A DNA stretch of 64,000 nt, taken from assembly GCA_963809925.1 (NCBI GenBank), contig CAWELH010000007.1:124001-188000 (forward strand), read 5' to 3'. This DNA is from DASQZK01 sp963809925 (GTDB lineage: Bacteria > Bacteroidota > Bacteroidia > Bacteroidales > GCA-2748055). The notes under the pieces are model-generated. The model saw only the letters and a program-made list of their open reading frames with translations. It had not been told where the DNA came from and did not search any database. Shown here in pieces: positions 16,041 through 24,844 of the stretch; within the stretch, counting starts at the first letter, position 1; each line of letters starts with the position of its first letter. Made by a program: the position numbers and the translations under genes.

Positions 16041-17852
16041 ATGAACCGGTATATCCTTTTCCTCCTTCCCGCAGCATCATTGGTGTCCTGTAGTCCCGGC
16101 AACCATTCGGTAGTGGATACTGCGCAGGACAGTTTTCATCCTGGTGCCGTTTGGTACGATACCGACAGTGTTCCGATAGAGGCCCATTCCTGCGGGATAC
16201 TGAAATCGGGGAACACCTATTATATGTACGGCCAGGACCAGCGGCTGGGTCATGGTAACAAAACAGGCGTGTGCGGCTATTCATCTTCAGATCTGTATCA
16301 CTGGAAATATGAAGGCACCGTTCTTCCTACCGACAGCACTCCGGAAATTACAAGAAACAGCGGTGTCCTTGAGAGACCCAAAGTGATCTTCAATGCCTCA
16401 ACAGGTAAATATGTTATGTGGATGCACCTCGATGCCGACGACTATACCCTTTCCGAAGCCGGTGTAGCGGTGTCGGATTCCCCCACCGGGCCGTTCAAAT
16501 TCGTTAAACACTTCCGTCCGGTAAGCTATGATTATGGTTTTGACCGTATGAATAGCGGGGCAGATAAACGAACTGCCGAAGATCATCAGCGTCTGGAAAA
16601 AATCAACGAGAAGGACCACGGAAATACATTCAGGGACATGAACCTCTTTGTAGATGATGATGGCAGTGCCTATGTGATCTATTCCTCCGAAAACAACAGC
16701 AGTCTCTATATCGTAAAACTTTCTGACAACTACCTGGATGTTGCCCGGCCTCTGGTGGAAGGAAAAACCTGGTCGCGGGCTGTGATCGATCAAAAACGTG
16801 AGGCCCCGGCACCCTTCAAATACCGGGATACATATTATATTATCAGCTCCGGCCTGACCGGATGGGCATCAAACCCTGCCAAATATCATACTGCTCAAAA
16901 CATGCTCGGGCCATGGACCACCCATGAAAATCCATGTCGCGGTCCGGGAGCCGAATTTACCTTCGGTTCACAAAGTACATTTGTCCTTCCCGCTCCGGGA
17001 AAGCCTGAAGGATGCTATATTTTCATGGCCGATATATGGGACGCAGACAAACTTGAGAATTCCAGGCTTTTCTGGCAGCCATTCCTTATTCAGGATGACG
17101 GCAGCTTCACCATCGAGAACCTCGATAAATGGTCACTGGATGTCTTCGATACATATGATAAACCACTGGAACGTCCCAAACTGACCTTTGAAAGCCAGAT
17201 ACCGGGAAGTACCGGCAAATCCATAAGCTGGGATACCATTTCCGGTGCCGATGCCTATCATATCTTCATAAACGGTAAATGGCTGCATACCACTACTGAT
17301 ACACGTTGGAGTCTTCCTCAAAAACTTGCAGGTAATACTGATACATGTTGTGTTGAAAGGGTCACCATCTCGGGAAAACAATCTGAGAAGTCCCTTCCCG
17401 CTATTGTTTCATGGGATATTGCAACAGATGTGATGTTGTCCGGTATTACACCGGATGCATGGACACAGGGATTTAGCTATCCACACCTAAATCTGGCTCT
17501 TCAGGGTACTCCGTTAAAAATCGTGGACCGTGACTTTCGCGAGGGTTTCGGCGTCCATGCGCCATCGATGATACAATATACCCTGAGTAAGCATTACAAA
17601 CGGTTTACCGCATGGATCGGCGTGGATGCTTACACCAGATTCAACCAATATGGTAGCGTCGAATTCATCGTTACCGGCGACGGAGAGGAACTATACCGCA
17701 GTGGGATAATGAAAGCAGAGGACCAGGCAAAATATGTGGATCTTCGTCTTGATAACATTGTAAACCTTACTCTCATCGTTACCGACGGAGGAAATGGTAA
17801 TCATTATGACCATGCCGACTGGTGTGAACCAGAGCTTTATGCGAACGAATGA
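16041..17852 (+). CDS. GH43-family glycoside hydrolase with NPCBM domain, lipoprotein
   Basis: The 603-residue protein has a lipoprotein signal (SLVSCS). Residues about 30-370 are a five-bladed GH43 propeller: HPGAVWYDTDSVPIEAHSCG gives the start, FRDMNLFVDDDGSAYVIYSS the middle Asp, and REAPAPFKYRDTYYII the catalytic Glu. After a beta-rich linker, residues about 490-603 look like an NPCBM/CBM51 domain (REGFGVHAPSMIQYTL, WIGVDAYTRFN, YVDLRLDNIVNLTLIVTDGG). Such enzymes trim galactose or arabinose from plant glycans; the subfamily cannot be fixed here. It heads a run of plus-strand genes; DUF1697 starts 28 bases later. Confidence 0.85.
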   Translation: MNRYILFLLPAASLVSCSPGNHSVVDTAQDSFHPGAVWYDTDSVPIEAHSCGILKSGNTYYMYGQDQRLGHGNKTGVCGYSSSDLYHWKYEGTVLPTDSTPEITRNSGVLERPKVIFNASTGKYVMWMHLDADDYTLSEAGVAVSDSPTGPFKFVKHFRPVSYDYGFDRMNSGADKRTAEDHQRLEKINEKDHGNTFRDMNLFVDDDGSAYVIYSSENNSSLYIVKLSDNYLDVARPLVEGKTWSRAVIDQKREAPAPFKYRDTYYIISSGLTGWASNPAKYHTAQNMLGPWTTHENPCRGPGAEFTFGSQSTFVLPAPGKPEGCYIFMADIWDADKLENSRLFWQPFLIQDDGSFTIENLDKWSLDVFDTYDKPLERPKLTFESQIPGSTGKSISWDTISGADAYHIFINGKWLHTTTDTRWSLPQKLAGNTDTCCVERVTISGKQSEKSLPAIVSWDIATDVMLSGITPDAWTQGFSYPHLNLALQGTPLKIVDRDFREGFGVHAPSMIQYTLSKHYKRFTAWIGVDAYTRFNQYGSVEFIVTGDGEELYRSGIMKAEDQAKYVDLRLDNIVNLTLIVTDGGNGNHYDHADWCEPELYANE

Positions 17853-17880
17853 TGCACTGATAAATTAACAACTGCCAGAT

Positions 17881-18423
17881 ATGAATTCCTATGCTGCCAT
17901 ATTGAGAGGTGTCAATGTAACAGGCTATAACAAACTGAAAATGTCGGACCTGAGGCAATCGTTGGAGGATGATGGCTTTAAGGAGGTTTCGACCTACATC
18001 CAGAGTGGAAACATCATCTTCAAATCTCCGGATGACGACCCCTACACCTTGTCAGAAAAGATTGAAAACCTGATCCAAAAACGCTTTGGTATGTCTGTGC
18101 CAGCTATTGTGCTTGGCATTCCCAGTCTCAGGAAGATTTATGAAAATAACCCTTTTCTTCGGGAAGGAAAAGTCGATGAGAGTAAACTATATGTCACTTT
18201 TCTTGCAACGGAACCTTCAGAAGAACTCATCCGGCAGCTTTCCGGAAAAAAATTTCTGCCTGAAGAATACATCATCAAAGACAGGGAGATTTATCTCCAT
18301 TGTCCTGACGGATACGGCCGCACAAAGATCAACAACAACTACTTTGAATCAAAGTTAAAGGTGTCTGCCAGCACGAGAAACTGGAGAACGGTGGGAAAAC
18401 TGGTCGCCCTGGGAGAAGGTTGA
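17881..18423 (+). CDS. DUF1697 protein
   Basis: The product is 180 residues, the usual family length, and shows the family pattern: YAAILRGVNVTGYNKLKMSDLR at the start, STYIQSGNIIFKS, then LYVTFLATEPSEE and, near the end, RTKINNNYFESKLKVSASTRNWRT. These motifs are diagnostic for DUF1697, a widespread cytoplasmic family with no known function. It is 28 bases after the GH43 gene but the tie is probably accidental. Confidence 0.9.
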   Translation: MNSYAAILRGVNVTGYNKLKMSDLRQSLEDDGFKEVSTYIQSGNIIFKSPDDDPYTLSEKIENLIQKRFGMSVPAIVLGIPSLRKIYENNPFLREGKVDESKLYVTFLATEPSEELIRQLSGKKFLPEEYIIKDREIYLHCPDGYGRTKINNNYFESKLKVSASTRNWRTVGKLVALGEG

Positions 18424-18649
18424 TCCAACCTTAAAAAACACTGTTGGTGTGTGAAATAATTCGGTCAAAGTTCCATCCTAATCTAGAGGAAAGCCTTAAC
18501 AAAAAATTCACCACCTTAGATGCCATCCAGACAATTCCACTCGTCAAAAACATGACAGTTTTATTAAAAAAATATAACTTAGAGTTTCCATACGGCGTAA
18601 TATGATGAATTACCCGGCGTGAAAACAAGGATCCTAAAACAAAAAAACA

Positions 18650-20047
18650 ATGGAAAAAAGAGGAATTATCCCGGTGATCATCAGTCTGATGCTAGCCGTT
18701 TCATGTAACCCGGATAAAACAATGAAGAAAGAAAAGTCGGTAACACTCATTACATTAAATCCCGGACATTTTCATGCTGCCCTTGTTCAGAAGTCTATGT
18801 ACCCGGATGTTGACACCAATGTTTACGTTTATGCTCCGGAAGGACCGGAAGTGCAGGATTATCTGGCCAGAATTAATGCATACAATGAACGGGATACAGA
18901 CCCGACACACTGGAATGAACACCTGTATACCGCACCAGACTATTTTGAAAAAATGCTGGAGGAAAAGAAGGGCAATGTTGTGGTCCTGGCCGGGAATAAC
19001 CGCATTAAAACCGATTACATCTATCATTCGGTTGACAACGGATTAAACGTACTTTCCGACAAACCCATGGTGATCACTGCCGATAAGTTTCCCATGCTTA
19101 AAAAAGCGTTCAGAGTTGCTCAGGAAAATGGTGTCATTCTTTATGATATCATGACCGAAAGGTTTGAGATCACTACGATATTGCAGAAAAAATTATCCAT
19201 GACACCGGAGATCTTCGGGGAATTGATGGATGGAAGCCTGGATAAACCCGCCATTACAAAGGAAAGCGTGCATCATTTTTTCAAGTATGTCTCGGGCATC
19301 GCCCTGGTACGCCCTGCCTGGGCCTTTGACGTAGAGCAGCAGGGTGAAGGTATCGTCGACGTCACAACACACCTGGTCGATCTTGCACAATGGGAGGCAT
19401 TTCCCGATGAGGTACTGGACTACAATACGGATGTCGATATGGTTAAAGCAAGGCGCTGGACCACCGCCATCTCACCTGAGGAATTCAGGAACGTAACGGG
19501 CCTTGAGAATTACCCGGCCTTTCTAAAGAAAAATGTCAGGAACGACACACTTATGGTATACTGCAACGGGGATATCGATTACAGGCTGAAAGGAAAATAC
19601 GTCCATATTTCTGTGGAGTGGAAGTATAAAGCCCCTGAGGGTGCCGGCGACACACATTATTCAATCATGCGTGGAAGTCTTTCCAACCTTATCATCAGAC
19701 AGGGGCAGGAAGAAAACTATATCCCCGAAGTGTACATTCAGTCCCTTTCAGGTGATCCCGTGGGTTTTGAGAAAAAACTGAAAAAAGTGATCAACGAAGA
19801 TTTCGCGGCAGATTTTCCTGGACTGGGGGTAAAAAGGATTGATGAAACAAGCTGGCAACTGGTTATTCCCACCGAATACCGGCATGGCCATGAAGCCCAC
19901 TTCGGACAGGTAACACGAAACTATCTGGACTATCTGAAAGCAGGAAATCTACCTGAATGGGAAGTTCCTGGAATGCTTACAAAATATTACATCACCACTG
20001 AAGCTCTCAAGCTGGCGAAAGCGACAGGCACGACTGATATGCCGTAA
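18650..20047 (+). CDS. Secreted Gfo/Idh-like oxidoreductase lipoprotein
   Basis: The 465-residue protein has a lipoprotein signal (AVSCNPD). It then shows a Rossmann-like N-terminal half (VTLITLNPGHFHAALVQKSMY, VVVLAGNNRIKTDYIYHSVDNGLNVLSDKPMVI) that matches Gfo/Idh/MocA oxidoreductases in layout, including the conserved EKP-like motif as DKP. The second half, with EGIVDVTTHLVDLAQWEAFP, is the putative-oxidoreductase C-terminal domain found in Bacteroidota lipoproteins. It probably acts on sugars outside the cytoplasm; the cofactor supply there is an open question. Neighbouring GH43 genes fit a role in glycan processing. Confidence 0.8.
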   Translation: MEKRGIIPVIISLMLAVSCNPDKTMKKEKSVTLITLNPGHFHAALVQKSMYPDVDTNVYVYAPEGPEVQDYLARINAYNERDTDPTHWNEHLYTAPDYFEKMLEEKKGNVVVLAGNNRIKTDYIYHSVDNGLNVLSDKPMVITADKFPMLKKAFRVAQENGVILYDIMTERFEITTILQKKLSMTPEIFGELMDGSLDKPAITKESVHHFFKYVSGIALVRPAWAFDVEQQGEGIVDVTTHLVDLAQWEAFPDEVLDYNTDVDMVKARRWTTAISPEEFRNVTGLENYPAFLKKNVRNDTLMVYCNGDIDYRLKGKYVHISVEWKYKAPEGAGDTHYSIMRGSLSNLIIRQGQEENYIPEVYIQSLSGDPVGFEKKLKKVINEDFAADFPGLGVKRIDETSWQLVIPTEYRHGHEAHFGQVTRNYLDYLKAGNLPEWEVPGMLTKYYITTEALKLAKATGTTDMP

Positions 20048-20393
20048 GTTCAAATTTTAAAAATTGGAGACCAGCTGCCATGGATGGACAAGCCTATTAT
20101 ACGCAACGTCTGAATACCTTTTTCAATCTTAATGAAGAGATGAACGTCCACCGGAAAGGTAATCGTTTGGTGAAGAGGTACTTAATACTTACAACTTGAT
20201 ATGAAAGTAACACTTCTTCTGATTTATTCTCTGGCTCTTCACACGGCAGAAGGTGTATTCATTAATGTGATGAAGACTAAAACAAACAACAATATTGACT
20301 ATAACCTAGGATTAACGCGAAAAGCCGTATAGTTTAACATTCTGGCCCATCCCATCGAAAGTTTGAGCTTATGCTCAATAAAATAAACCGGCT
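20048..20393 (+). other. Spacer with two doubtful short reading frames
   Basis: Two short frames lie end to end: 20080-20199 (39 residues, no recognised motif) and 20201-20332 (43 residues, start MKVTLLLIYSLALHTAEG, signal-like). Neither resembles a known family and codon pattern gives no clear support. A small inverted repeat TTGAGC-TTAT-GCTCAA at 20363-20378 sits 16 bases before the GH43 start and could be an operator or the leader hairpin of that gene. Confidence 0.35.
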
Positions 20394-21293
20394 ATGAAGA
20401 CAACCATCGTAATAGTACTCAGCCTCATCACGATAAGTCTTTCCGGACAGATTCCCATATTGCCCGATTTCTATGCCGATCCGTCGGCTAGACTCTTTGG
20501 TGATTCAGTATGGATATACCCCTCTCACGACATCCCTGGCAGTACCTATTGGGATATGACAGACTGGCATACTTTTTCTTCCAGTGATATGAAGTCCTGG
20601 ACGGACCACGGCATCATTCTCAGCCTGGCTGATATTTCATGGGCCGGCAAATACGCCTGGGCTGCCGACTGTATCGAACGTAACAGGAAATATTATTTTT
20701 ATTTCACCGCAGATTTCCAGGTGGGCGTTGCGGTCAGCAACTCTCCTGCAGGTCCTTTTAAAGATGCACTTGGCACACCACTGATCGCAAAGAATGAAGG
20801 CAGAACGACGGCAATGGATCCGTGTATTTTCATCGATGATGATGGCCAGGCGTACCTCTATTATGGCAATGGCGGGCTTTGCGTGGTGAAGCTGAAAGAG
20901 GATATGATCACAAAAGATGGAGAACCGGAGAAAATCGACGCTAAGTTCTACCACGAAGGCATCTGGGTCCATAAGAAAGACGGGAAATACTATCTTTCCT
21001 ACCCTTCATGGCGTGGCGACATGGTAGCAAACCTCCTTGAATACAGCATCGGTGATTCCCCCGTCGGCCCCTTCGAACATGCAGGGATCATCCTCGATAA
21101 CCATTCAAGGAACGTCCACCATTCCATTGTTGAGATAAGGGGACAATGGTACCTGTTCTATCACATACAGGGTCCAAGTCCTTATGAAAGAAGGGTTTGC
21201 ATGGAAAAACTGCAATACACTGAGGATGGTAAGATTGTTAGCCTGCACATGTCACCGGTCGATGGTAATACCACTATTTCTGCCGGAAGATGA
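20394..21293 (+). CDS. GH43-family glycoside hydrolase (single domain, secreted)
   Basis: The 299-residue protein has a signal peptide ending near LSGQ and then only the five-bladed catalytic domain. The three acidic residues of GH43 are visible: FYADPSARLFGD (base), TAMDPCIFIDDDGQAYLYYG (pKa modulator) and KFYHEGIWVHKKDGKYYLSY (acid Glu). DSPVGPFEHAG and RNVHHSIVEIRGQWYLFYH are usual late motifs. Most likely an arabinofuranosidase or xylosidase acting in the periplasm or outside. It lacks the C-terminal accessory domain of the other GH43 proteins in the window. Confidence 0.88.
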   Translation: MKTTIVIVLSLITISLSGQIPILPDFYADPSARLFGDSVWIYPSHDIPGSTYWDMTDWHTFSSSDMKSWTDHGIILSLADISWAGKYAWAADCIERNRKYYFYFTADFQVGVAVSNSPAGPFKDALGTPLIAKNEGRTTAMDPCIFIDDDGQAYLYYGNGGLCVVKLKEDMITKDGEPEKIDAKFYHEGIWVHKKDGKYYLSYPSWRGDMVANLLEYSIGDSPVGPFEHAGIILDNHSRNVHHSIVEIRGQWYLFYHIQGPSPYERRVCMEKLQYTEDGKIVSLHMSPVDGNTTISAGR

Positions 21294-21358
21294 ATTCACG
21301 TCAACAGACATTTGTATGCTGACGTGCGAGAGAGTGAGTTTAAATCTTGAATTATCTC

Positions 21359-21366
21359 TATCTTTG
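21359..21366 (+). promoter_or_regulatory. -7 box before the M20 gene
   Basis: TATCTTTG is a full match to TAnnTTTG. It ends one base before a perfect 34-bp palindrome, which therefore spans the expected transcription start (about 21373). The ATG of the M20 amidohydrolase is at 21435. No convincing -33 TTG is seen at 19-21 bases. Confidence 0.45.
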
Positions 21367-21400
21367 AAATCCAAACGGTTCAATTGAACCGTTTGGATTT
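21367..21400. repeat. Perfect 34-bp palindrome
   Basis: The left half AAATCCAAACGGTTCAA (21367-21383) is followed directly by its exact reverse complement (21384-21400). It lies 74 bases after the GH43 stop and 34 before the M20 start. It may be a transcription terminator for the GH43 gene (a T-rich TTTTCC follows) or an operator over the M20 promoter. Confidence 0.85.
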
Positions 21401-21434
21401 TCCGTTGTCTTACTTCACCTAAATAAGATTGAAG

Positions 21435-22766
21435 ATGAAACAGGTAAAACTCATACTCCTGATTGTGGCCGTTGTACAGATAAGCGTTCAGGCCCAGATA
21501 AATAAAAGGATAACTGCTGAAGCTTCAAAGGAAAGTGAAGCAGCATTGAAGCTTTGTAAACAGATTCATGAAAATCCCGAGCTTTCAACTATGGAATTTG
21601 AAACCGCGGAGCTGATGGCCTCTGTGTTTGAAAAAGAAGGGATGGAAGTGACGCGTCATTTTGGTGGTAACAGTGTGGTAGGAATTTATAAAAACGGAAA
21701 CGGGCCGGTGATCATGTTGCGTTGCGATCTGGATGCATTACCTGTTCAGGAGAAAACCGGGCTGGATTTTGCCAGCACAAAACAGATGAAAAATACCAAT
21801 GGGGAGGAAGTGTATGTTATGCATGCCTGTGGACACGATATCCACATGTCGGTGTTGGCCGGTACAATCCACACCCTGATCGCGTTGAAAGATACATGGA
21901 AAGGAACGCTGATGGTCATTGCCCAGCAGGCTGAAGAGATTTCCGGCGGTGCCACCACAGCCATCAAGGCAGGTCTGTTTCAGAAATTTCCCGTACCTGA
22001 TTATGCACTGGCCTACCATATAAATCCCGATGTCGAGTCGGGCAAGATCGGACTGGTTAGCGGACCGGCTCTTGCAGGTGTTAAGACCGTATATATTACC
22101 GTGCACGGTAAAGGCGGACACGGAGCCCTCCCGGAGAAATGCATCGATCCCATCGTTATCGCTTCGCGAATCGTTTTAGACCTTCAGACCATTGTCAGCA
22201 GGGAGGTCAGCCCTCAGGAACCCGCAGTTGTAACTGTCGGATCCATCCATGGAGGTACCCGGCCAAACATCATCCCCGATGAGGTAAAGCTGGAACTTAC
22301 CCTGCGCTATTACAGCGATGAGGTCATAGATCAGATTATAAGCGCAATAAACAGAATCTGCCGTGGCGCAGCACTTACTGCCGGCTTGCCGGAAAACCTG
22401 ATGCCGGAAGTGATCGTATCTCCCGAAAATACACCTCCGGTAATTAACAATGCCAGACTTAAAAGTGATATTGAATCCTTCTCCGGTGGCATCCTTGGCG
22501 CTCAGAATGTGGTTCCGGTAAAACCCGTGATGGGTGCCGAAGACTTCGGCCTCTATGGCAAAACACCAGAAAATATTCCCATTTTTCTGATCTGGTTAGG
22601 GATCACGAAACCCGAGCTGATGGCCGAGTATAAAAGCAAAGGCCAGTCACCTCCTCCGCTGCACTCACCCAACCTGACGCCGGACTATCAGAAGGCCATT
22701 GAGACCGGGATCGAGGCGATGACGGCGAATGTGATTGGGATGATGAAGGGCGGGGGGAAGTTATGA
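21435..22766 (+). CDS. M20-family amidohydrolase (secreted)
   Basis: From the ATG at 21435 the product has 443 residues and a signal peptide ending VQAQ. It carries the metallopeptidase M20D pattern: LRCDLDALPVQEKTG, HACGHDIHMSVLAG (metal Cys/His pair), AQQAEEISGGA (catalytic and metal Glu), the dimerisation-domain KGGHGALPEKCIDPI, and the last metal ligand region MGAEDFGLY. Relatives cleave N-acyl amino acids, hippurate or peptide amides. The C-terminus is Gly-rich (MMKGGGKL). It follows the GH43 genes on the same strand but has its own likely promoter. Confidence 0.9.
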   Translation: MKQVKLILLIVAVVQISVQAQINKRITAEASKESEAALKLCKQIHENPELSTMEFETAELMASVFEKEGMEVTRHFGGNSVVGIYKNGNGPVIMLRCDLDALPVQEKTGLDFASTKQMKNTNGEEVYVMHACGHDIHMSVLAGTIHTLIALKDTWKGTLMVIAQQAEEISGGATTAIKAGLFQKFPVPDYALAYHINPDVESGKIGLVSGPALAGVKTVYITVHGKGGHGALPEKCIDPIVIASRIVLDLQTIVSREVSPQEPAVVTVGSIHGGTRPNIIPDEVKLELTLRYYSDEVIDQIISAINRICRGAALTAGLPENLMPEVIVSPENTPPVINNARLKSDIESFSGGILGAQNVVPVKPVMGAEDFGLYGKTPENIPIFLIWLGITKPELMAEYKSKGQSPPPLHSPNLTPDYQKAIETGIEAMTANVIGMMKGGGKL

Positions 22767-22767
22767 T

Positions 22768-22906
22768 GTTATGGAGTTAGGAAGTTAGGGAGTTAGGGAG
22801 TTAGGGATGTCCCTTATCACTCTTCAACTCAACAAACCGCGTCCGCCGTAGCTTGAGCGAAGGTGGATCAACAACTCAACAACTCAACAAATAAGAAGTG
22901 ATGGGG
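22768..22906 (+). repeat. Low-complexity block 1 (GTTAGGGA / CTCAACAA repeats)
   Basis: This block starts right after the M20 stop and consists of GGAGTTAGGAAGTTAGGGA-type repeats, then CTCAACAACTCAACAA and AATAAGAAGTGATGG. The same elements occur in reverse complement at 28853-29036, and a related block is at 53461-53697. A hairpin element of the TCCGCC family is embedded at 22841-22867. Confidence 0.75.
22841..22867 (+). repeat. Single TCCGCC-type hairpin inside the block
   Basis: GTCCGCCGTAGCTTGAGCGA followed by AGGTGGA is an imperfect palindrome and the same element as the units of the 23031-23300 array. It interrupts the CTCAACAA repeat. Confidence 0.75.
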
Positions 22907-23030
22907 AGAGCATGAGAGGTGCTTGTAGAAACGATTCATCCATGCCGGAGGCATTTTCCAACAATAGCCATGGTTTTGCCCATGGAGAGGATACGGTTTT
23001 AGAGCTCTCTCTTGAATTCAACAAACCGCG

Positions 23031-23300
23031 TCCGCCGAAGCTTGCGCCACCGCTAAAGGCGGCACGCGGTCAGCGAAGGTGGGCTGTGTCCGCCGAAGCT
23101 TCAGCGAAAGTGGACCGTGTCCGCCGTAGCTTCAGCGAAGGTGGGCTGTGTCCGCCGTAACTTCAGCGAAGGTGGGCTGTGTCCGCCGTAACTTCAGCGA
23201 AGGTGGGCTGTGTCCGCCGTAGCTTCAGCGAAAGTGGACCGTGTCCGCCGTAGCTTCAGCGAAAGTGGACCGTGTCCGCCGTAGCTTCAGCGAAGGCGGA
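23031..23300 (+). repeat. Tandem array of 31-bp TCCGCC hairpin units
   Basis: TCCGCC starts at 23089, 23120, 23151, 23182, 23213, 23244 and 23275, exactly 31 bases apart, and one earlier unit at 23031 is interrupted by 27 bases (23044-23070). The core TCCGCCGTAGCTTCAGCGAA plus GGTGGA folds back on itself. There are no spacers of unique sequence, so it is not CRISPR. The array lies between the M20 and PAP2 genes and may act as terminator or as a REP-like element. Confidence 0.85.
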
Positions 23301-23389
23301 TCAATAAATAGTCTCTGTGCTGAATGGTTGACAATTTCATGAATCGAATTACATAGCAGCATTGGCCGGTGCATACCGAATACTAAAAA

Positions 23390-23980
23390 ATGAAAAAACT
23401 TCTTCTGATAATCCTGCTCCTTCCCGGCCTCATCGCATATCCCCAAAATCCGGATATTGATCTTTTGCGGGCTATTAATCATCACCGCAATCCTCATCTC
23501 GACAATACATTCCGCTTTGTCAGTGACGCTACGGCACCCATTGCTATCGCAACACCGGTTTTGATGTTTGGAATTAGCCTGGCAAACCATGATACCTGTC
23601 TGCGGCACGATTCATATTATATCGCGGCATCACTCATTACAGCTGCTGCCCTGACAACGGTTCTTAAATACACCATCGACCGTAGCCGGCCTTTTCAAAA
23701 ATATCCTGATATTATAAAACTCGGTGATGCCGGCAGTCCCTCCTTCCCTTCCGGACATACGTCCGATGCATTTTCCATGGCCACTTCCCTTAGTCTCACG
23801 TATCCAAAATGGTATGTGATCATCCCTGCCTATGCGTGGAGCTGCACGGTAGCATTCGCCAGGATGGATCTCGGTGTTCATTATCCTTCAGATGTACTGG
23901 CCGGTGCAGTCATCGGGGCAGGATCAGCCTGGCTGTGCCATATCGGGCAGGAATACCTGAGGAAAAAGTATACCAGATAA
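23390..23980 (+). CDS. PAP2-family membrane phosphatase
   Basis: The protein has 196 residues with a signal-like start (to AYPQ) and at least four hydrophobic segments. The three PAP2 phosphatase signatures are present: KYTIDRSRPF (KX6RP type), PSFPSGHTSDAF (PSGH) and ARMDLGVHYPSDV (SRX5HX3D type). It should dephosphorylate lipid phosphates such as undecaprenyl pyrophosphate or phosphatidate on the outer face of a membrane. The start is preceded by the hairpin array; 89 bases separate them. Confidence 0.9.
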   Translation: MKKLLLIILLLPGLIAYPQNPDIDLLRAINHHRNPHLDNTFRFVSDATAPIAIATPVLMFGISLANHDTCLRHDSYYIAASLITAAALTTVLKYTIDRSRPFQKYPDIIKLGDAGSPSFPSGHTSDAFSMATSLSLTYPKWYVIIPAYAWSCTVAFARMDLGVHYPSDVLAGAVIGAGSAWLCHIGQEYLRKKYTR

Positions 23981-24057
23981 AAATTGTCGGGTAGAATCCA
24001 TGAAATACATGGATATTAATCAGGAATGTAGTTTCAGATTTGCGCCGAAACTCAAAA

Positions 24058-24789
24058 TTATTCAGCCGGCCCGTTCATTCTCTGAAATACTTTTAACAGA
24101 TCGTCCGGACCAGCCTTGGTCATCGCTTCACTAAATCCATAGGACAACTCAATACGGCCTTCCTTTAGTTGTTTAAAGATAGCCTCTACAAATTCATCAA
24201 CAGGTGTGGCATGATCGTGCAGTCCTTTACCCCCAAGATCCGTATTAACGGCAGGGGGGATCAACTCAATCACCTCGATATTCCTTTGTTTTAACTGATG
24301 ACGAAGTGAGAGCGTATAGGACCGGAAGAATGCCTTTGAAGCTGAATACACAGGGGCACTGACCATAGGAGTGAATGCCAGTCCGGAAGTTACATTGATG
24401 ATAGTATTCAACGATTTCAACTGCAGGAAAAGCCCGGTCAGGTGAAGCGGAGCCTCGATATTAATAACGATTTCCTGCTTCGCCCGCTGAAAAAAGTCCT
24501 CATCCAACACTGTCAACCGCTGTTGGATTCCCGCATTGTTGATCAGCACATTTAAATTTCCGTGTTCGTCCGATATCCAGTTGAACAGGGCCTGTCTCTC
24601 TGCAGAGACTGTCAGATCGCATTTGCGGGTGATCAGGGAAGGGTATTTCGCAGCTGCTTCCTCAAGGGCAGAGGCACGGCGTCCACAGATGATTACCTTG
24701 TTGCCTTCAGCTGTAAATTTTCCGGCAAGTCCAAGGCCTATCCCGGATGCCCCGCCCGTAATTAATATTGTATTCCCGGTAAGTTTCAT
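24058..24789 (-). CDS. Short-chain dehydrogenase/reductase
   Basis: From the ATG at 24789 (MKLTGNTILITGG) the protein has 243 residues; a start at 24834 would add 15 residues. SDR signatures are complete: TGGASGIGLGLA (cofactor binding), NNAGIQ, INVTSG with the catalytic Ser, and YSASK with Tyr and Lys. RRASA after the second strand suggests NADP(H). It resembles DltE-type oxidoreductases. It is the last gene of an apparent minus-strand operon with DODA and YceI genes (55-base gap). Confidence 0.9.
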   Translation of the reverse strand: MKLTGNTILITGGASGIGLGLAGKFTAEGNKVIICGRRASALEEAAAKYPSLITRKCDLTVSAERQALFNWISDEHGNLNVLINNAGIQQRLTVLDEDFFQRAKQEIVINIEAPLHLTGLFLQLKSLNTIINVTSGLAFTPMVSAPVYSASKAFFRSYTLSLRHQLKQRNIEVIELIPPAVNTDLGGKGLHDHATPVDEFVEAIFKQLKEGRIELSYGFSEAMTKAGPDDLLKVFQRMNGPAE

Positions 24790-24844
24790 ACGAATATATT
24801 TAATGTTACAAACGTTATGATTTTTGCCGATCATTTAATTCTAA

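Noticed and set aside
22912..23160. Small protein gene over the TCCGCC array
   Set aside because: The frame is a translation of the 31-bp repeats and preceding low-complexity DNA.
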